A DNA stretch of 64,000 nt, taken from contig NC_080049.1 in NCBI RefSeq assembly GCF_026212465.1, positions 18,263,578 through 18,327,577 of the forward strand, in the 5' to 3' direction. This DNA is from Amaranthus tricolor. Its lineage: Eukaryota; Streptophyta; Magnoliopsida; Caryophyllales; Amaranthaceae. Positions 58,765-64,000 of this stretch are shown in pieces. The notes under the pieces are model-generated. The model was not told where the DNA came from. It worked only from the letters and a program-made list of their open reading frames with translations, and searched no databases. Both the position numbers and the translations under genes were made by a program. Position 1 is the first letter of the stretch; the number at the start of each line of letters is the position of its first letter.

Positions 58765-58940
58765 TCTTGAAAAACTTACCTAAAATAATCTAACCCTTTA
58801 ACTTCTAAACAACCTATAAAGTTTACTCTAGGTAAATATCCCATAAAGTTGGGATTATTCATGGTTAATCGATAGGTAAGAAGATTATTATAGAAAAATC
58901 ATAAAAAGATCGGATTATTCTACGTAATTTTTCATTTATC
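58765..58940. mobile_element. Short MITE related to the intron-3 transposon
   Basis: The ends GAAAAACTTACCTAAAATAATC and (on the other strand) GAAAAATTACGTAGAATAATC are inverted repeats of the same family as 19730-20605, in about 175 bp. A nearby stretch at 58650-58700 (AATAATCTAATATTTT, CCTACAATAATATGC) may be a third relic. It has no coding capacity. Confidence 0.5.
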
Positions 58941-59345
58941 TTTTTTTCCAAACAACCCTTTAACTTTCAAGCATTTTCTCTCACATCATTTATTTTTTAC
59001 CTATTCATAAAATATCAATAAGCACCATCCTAATATCTAAAATTATTCAACATTTTATTTCTTAATTTTTTAATTCCATAAATTTTATACTTCTATTATT
59101 AGCTATCAACACATACTTTCTTTTTTCTCTCCCTTCTTTATCTTAGGGAATAAGGATGAAAATTTAATTTTCACCAACTTAATTTAAGATAACTTTATAT
59201 AATTTATTTTAATGTGGCTACAAATTATATTGAGTTTTTAATTAATTATAGTACTTAAAATAAAAATTTTAATGTAGCTAACAATTTAATCAATAAAAGG
59301 CCCCAATTTTATAGATTTACAAAAAATGAATAGGATTTAATGCGG

Positions 59346-61424
59346 CTACAATTTTTTCTATGCTATCAAGGATTTAGCTGCATTTTTTTTAATCACTTGA
59401 TGTTGATGATTTGATGTATTTCATTTTAATTTTAACGTATTTTTTGAACAAATTATATGTATTTTATTTTTTTCAACTTTGATGTAATATTTATCTTTTG
59501 TCAAAAACAGTTTATAGGTTTTTTTTAAGTTTTAGCAAATCGGTATTTTGAGACTTCCACATTATTATTGTAAACATTATGTTGTACCTCTTGAGTTTTG
59601 ATGATGACTACACTTTATTTAAACGAATATGTTTTAGAGATTATGTGCAGGTCGATATCCAGTCTTGATTATGATCGTTGATAGTACCTATGGCTTGGTC
59701 TATGGAAATGTACGTGTCAAAAGGATCCAAAAGATGTTGGAAGAAGTATATCGCTTGGGATGTAAAATGGAGACGGAAGGTCTACTGTTCCCAAGGTGGA
59801 TGTTCTAACAAAATTGGAAAATGGAGACAGCACACTGTTCCTGAACTGGAGTCAGCTTACGTCCACTAAAAATTCAGATTGTTATTTTCTAATTATTATT
59901 TTTAATTGATGTATTAATTAAAGTTAATTTGTTGCATTTATAAATTATTAAAGTTAATTGGCAAAGTATTTTCCAAAATGATTTTTCGTTTTTAATTAGC
60001 TTTATTATAGGAGTTATATTTAGTGAATATTTGAATTTACTAAATATAGGAACAGCAACTGAGTCTTAGATATTATTAGAATAACCGATCCTAAATTTAG
60101 TGTATAGGTAACCGTCCCTAATCTTAGTAAATAGCAACTGTCTCTATTATTAGCAAACCTTAACCGTATCAATATTTAGCTTAAAGTACCCGTGGTTATT
60201 ATTGGAAAAAGGGAACTGCAGCTAATTTTAGTATATGGGAACTGCTGCTAAAGGGAACAGTATCTATTATTAGTATCTAGGAACAGCAGTTTTTATTAAA
60301 TAACCGTGGGCTTGAATTTATCAAGTTTAATAACTATTTTGGAGACTAACCGTAGGATGACTTGGATATTAAGATGCACATTATTTTCCTTATTATTTGG
60401 GATAAGGGAGTAATGGTTGGTTTCTTCTATTTTATTAGGAAATTTAATTCTATAAATAAGCAATCTTTTCGGCTATTCCCATGTACATCCAACGTATGAG
60501 CTTAGGTATTTCATGTGATTATTTTTGGAAACTTACAAGAAATATTTTGTTTTAAAATTGCCAATCAACTTACAATATTTTCTTGTGCAACTTATTGATT
60601 TTATTTTGGAGAATTTATCCTTATTGTAAGGGTTTTGGAATGATATTTGTAATTAGACTTGGGTGAGTCTAAGGGGGATTAGATAGCTTTGAGTGAAGCT
60701 TGTGAAGAGTTTAGCTTTTAGTGAAGCTAAGTTTGTTGCTTTGAGTGAAGCAATAGTAAAGGGAGTTTGGCCTAGTTGATGCGCTTCGAGTGAAGTAAGG
60801 TGTTTAATGTAATTGTAACGAGTTGCCTTAAACATAGTGGAGAATTTAGAAATCCCGTGGGGTCGTGGTTTTTTCTTCTAATTAGGCCTAGAAGGTTTCC
60901 ACGTAAAAATCGTGTTGTCTCTTTCAATATTTCACTCTAAGTTTAAGCTTTATTTATTTTATTTAATTCCGCAAAAATAGGGCAAAAACGCTTAAATTTG
61001 TAACAACAACAATTCAACCCCCCCTCTCTTGTTGCTGTTCCTGTCTCTGACTAAGTCTACACATTATCATTAATGTTAATAACGTATCGAGGCTGCCGCT
61101 CTTGCTACACGTGGTATTAGAGCTAAATGGAACCGAAGTTCCGAGGTTCGAGTAACTTTAGCTCTAATAGCATGTGTAGCAAGTGGCAGTCTCGATATGT
61201 GATTAATATTAAAGTCTCAAAATGTCAATCTGCTAAAACTTTTTAAAAAAACTAAGAACTGTTTTTGACAAAAGATAAATATTACATCAAAGTTGAAAAA
61301 AATGAAATACATATCATTTGTTCCAAAAATACAATTAAAATTTAAATTAAATACATCAAAATCATCAACATCAAGTGAATAAAAAAATGCAACTAAATCC
61401 TCAATAACATAGAAAAAATTGTAG
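59346..61424. mobile_element. Foldback (long inverted-repeat) element split by a solo LTR
   Basis: The left arm (59346-59579 continuing at 61067-61127) is complementary to the right arm (61157-61424) along nearly its whole length, about 270 bp at roughly 80% by eye. The arms meet at a 29-base loop (61128-61156) that itself contains GGAACCGAAGTTCC. Outer tips are CTACAATTTTTTCTATG and its complement. Without the LTR at 59580-61061 it would be about 600 bp and form one long hairpin. No ORF is present. A target duplication was not resolved. Confidence 0.75.
59580..61061 (+). mobile_element. Solo LTR of a Sirevirus-type Copia element (copy 2)
   Basis: 1,482 bp starting TGTTGTACCTC and ending GTCTACA, flanked by the perfect 5-bp duplication CATTA (59575-59579 and 61062-61066). 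It begins with TTGAGTTTTGATGATG, a typical Sirevirus LTR start, has a TATAAATAAGC box near 60451, and a C-run (AACCCCCCCTCTC) near the 3' end. It is the inverted, collinear counterpart of 34018-35345. The middle contains degenerate repeats of an AACCG/AGGAACAGC motif (60060-60300). It sits in the left arm of the foldback element. Confidence 0.88.
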
Positions 61425-62340
61425 TGTGGCCTGGATCGGAATTTGAAACTAAATCCTGCAAAATGCTGCCATCCATGATACGGATAACAGCCGATTGAAT
61501 CGATCAGCGCTTAACGCCGGGCATAACTTCCTATCCAGCTCAAAATACGAAAATTAGAAGCTATAATAATTTAAGTACGAACTTATAATTATACGCTTAA
61601 GTTAGTAAGATTTTAATGAAGAGAAGATATAAGAAAGAATGTTAGAAATATTTGATGATGGAGGTGGAAGTGATCTCATGGCAAAGGGGGTATTTGTAAC
61701 GGGTTTGGGCAATTTCTAGTTCATAAGATTGTATGGAAGAATGCTAGGAGTATGGAAGAAGGTTAACTTGTGTAAGTGAATGTGTAAGATTTAGAGCGTG
61801 TAAATAAGTGTGTAAGAGATTAGAGTGTAGAAGAAGGTTAGCTTGTGTAAGTAATGAACACCATGGGTTAAATAGAAAGGTTTTTGGTTCATCAAATTTT
61901 TGTTCTAGTTTGCACAAGTGAATATACTTTAAAATAATCGGTAAGTTTGATCATGAAACCATGATAGTTTTCTGAGAAATTTTTCTTAAAACTATACTTA
62001 AAGTTAATAATAAAAATACGGCTCATTTTAAGGTATAAAATAATTAAGCAAAGTTATAAGGTTAAAATAATAAGTAGTAATATTAATTTATGGAAGGAAA
62101 ATAAAAACATAACGTTTTACAAAATCGTAAATATAATAATAAAAATTTTACTTTTCGTATTATAAAATAATAAAATAATATTTTAGTGGCGTATAAAAGA
62201 ACTTTGGACAATATAATATTTAAAGTTTAATATTTGGAAGAAATTACAAAATCGGTTAAAGGTTTAGGAATCAAAGATGGATTGAAATGGATAACCAAAG
62301 CATTAGGAATTTGAATTGAAAATTCGAAATAATTAATCGA
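61425..62340. other. Intergenic DNA, nothing recognised
   Basis: AT-rich, no domain-bearing ORF. Local near-repeats of GTGTAAGTGAATGTGTAAGA occur at 61760-61850. Confidence 0.4.
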
Positions 62341-62349
62341 AAGATTAAG

Positions 62350-64000
62350 ATTAAGAATTTTGAGTTTGTTAATGTATGCATATCTCAATAGTGGTCACAT
62401 AATGACCCTAGCTAGCAAAACTAAAATAAACATCCTTAACCCCTTTGGATAACTTCAAATGCCCTTTTTGTCAACCCATTTATGTAGACTTATATCATTC
62501 CAATATTGATCCCTTTTGGGGTACTTTTAAAATCCTATCATAATGAGCTTGTTCTGTACTACTACCTTTAATACTAGACGACAAAAGGACAGTTGTAAAG
62601 TGGGAATCAACCAATCTATGAGCTCCACACAATGACCGTAGAGCATTCTAATGGTCCCCTACATTTTTTGACGATTCTAAGAAAGATTCTCTCAAGGTAT
62701 TTCTCACTGATACAATTAGGTTTTGGGAAACCTTTTTCTAAGCCCACTATTATAAATACAGTGCCATGTACAATCAAAGGTACATTAATTATTAGCATTC
62801 TAAGCACTCATATTCTCAAGCAATTACTGCATTCACAAAGCAAGGATCTTACATTCAAAAACAAGTCCTAATACTTCTTCTCTAGAGCGAAAGGTCATAT
62901 TGCACTCTACGAGAAAGGTTAGGCAACCTTACATAGAGACTTAGTGACTTTATCATCGGAGGAGGTCCCTCGGATTGCCCCTCCCCGGCCCTCGTTTGTT
63001 CTCTATACAAGTTCCAGTCTAAGACATTCTGGATAACAACCCAAAACCTTATCAACAGTTCATAATCTCTTGTTGATTAAAGCACTAGTTGTTCCTGTTT
63101 GATTATGGAAACAATTTAAGAACTAATTGTCTAATTAGCCCTTGGTAATCTCTAGGTTGACGATTAATGCTGGTTTTGGAAGCTTGTTTTTACTATCTAG
63201 CCTGGCTATGTAGTAAGTTCACTTTAGAAGATGCCTGATATCCTATAAAACAAATGAGAAGTTTATTTTAATTCTCTTGACATGAAACAAGTTGCCTGAT
63301 AGGTCCTTCAAAGTGTACTAGGACAACAAGGTGGATTAATACTCCGGACTTCATCTTGACATGAGGTTTTTATGAAAAAATGAATGTCTAATAACTTTTA
63401 ATTCCCCAAATTGTCTTTTGAAGATCAATGTGAGTACTTGAAAAATAATTGTTGTAATTAATATTTAAGCAATAAGATCTTTTATGATTCTATTCAATTA
63501 TAGCTTCTATAGAGAGAAAATTTAATTACCTACATTATGTGTCACCCTTGGAGTATTTATAGCTTATCATTAGGTGTAAGAATGTTCTATCTCCTCTTCA
63601 GCAATCTCCATAATTCTCTTGCATGAGAAAGTTGTACTATCATGACGTGTCTTCTTCTTCTCTTGCTTCTTAGTGGTTTCTCTTATTTCTAAAATGGCAC
63701 CTCTTTCCTTAAAGCTTAACATGTGTCCCACTAACTATCTTTATGACTTAAATAACTTAGACTTGTAACTATTACTTCATGTAGATATATCAACTAATTA
63801 TTTGTTTTATCAATTTACCATTTGCCTCTAATTCTTCCCAGAAAACTCTCTAATCACCTTTTCCTGATGATTATTCTCCAAAATTAAGTGAAGTCAATAT
63901 TTTACACATACAATTTGGCCCCCAGACCTGTGAATTCTTGAATAAGAATTTATGGGTTTGTATTCCTCTGACTTTTCTGGCAAGATAAAATCTTCAATAA
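62350..64000 (+). mobile_element. Probable Ty3/gypsy LTR and leader, running off the window
   Basis: A TATAAATACAGTGCC box at about 62751 is followed by a transcript-like stretch, then GCGAAAGGTCATATT, TCGGAGGAGGTCCCTCGG and CCCCTCCCCGGCCC at 62880-62990. This layout is common in plant gypsy (Tat-type) LTRs. CAATTTGGCCCCCAGACCTG at about 63910 may belong to the internal leader. Neither end of the LTR is defined, so lineage and limits are uncertain. Confidence 0.4.

Noticed and set aside
61108..61125. Primer-binding site GTGGTATTAGAGCTAA after the solo LTR
   Set aside because: It resembles the iMet primer site, but it lies beyond the CATTA target duplication and inside the arm of the foldback element, with a mirrored copy at 61157-61175.
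1..64000. CRISPR arrays, operons, bacterial promoters or ribosome-binding sites
   Set aside because: The window is plant nuclear DNA; regular spacer-repeat arrays and polycistronic gene runs are absent.

Overview
The window looks like nuclear DNA of a flowering plant, probably a eudicot. It is AT-rich, and its two host genes are split by GT-AG introns. The rest is a dense layering of plant transposable elements. I see no bacterial, organellar or CRISPR features and no convincing stand-alone tRNA or rRNA gene. The species cannot be told from the sequence alone.

Layout. 1-10110: a decayed Tat-lineage Ty3/gypsy retrotransposon (gag, protease, RT, RNase H, second RNase H and integrase in + order, then an antisense coiled-coil ORF), with a non-autonomous hAT element (75-1801) just upstream. 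10101-15892: a hAT (ZMYM1/TTF-type) transposase fragment, unrecognised AT-rich DNA, and one copy of a dispersed repeat. 15893-25967: an intact 7-exon gene for a ROCK1-type ER nucleotide-sugar transporter (321 aa). One of its introns is about 5 kb long and holds a transposon carrying the C-terminus of a ribosomal stalk protein. 26784-31190: a Mutator-like MITE with a 9-bp target duplication, a microsatellite, a complete TRIM, the inverted partner of the dispersed repeat, and a gypsy LTR fragment. 32366-51101: a nested Copia complex. 51560-52080: a second hAT transposase fragment. 52661-56291: an intact 6-exon NRL (BTB-NPH3) gene on the minus strand (623 aa). 57840-64000: a SINE-like sequence, a small MITE, a 2-kb foldback element split by a solo LTR, and a gypsy LTR-like region at the end.

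The nested complex is the most informative part. An old Copia element (210-bp LTRs, TSD ATATT) was hit twice: in the first codons of gag by a Sirevirus-type LTR that now remains as a solo LTR (34018-35345, TSD ATCTC), and in its integrase by a complete Sirevirus-like Copia (37471-48249, minus strand, TSD ATCCT). The inner element has two 1,491-bp LTRs in which I saw one mismatch. It also has a tRNA-iMet-type primer site, open gag, pol and envelope-like ORFs, and repeated polypurine tracts, so it is a very recent and possibly competent insertion.

The two host genes have unrelated roles, one in ER glycosylation and cytokinin-linked transport, the other as an adaptor of the phototropin/CUL3 type. 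The elements around them are linked by nesting, not by function. Exon borders were read by eye from splice consensus, reading frame and family resemblance; no alignment or RNA evidence was available.
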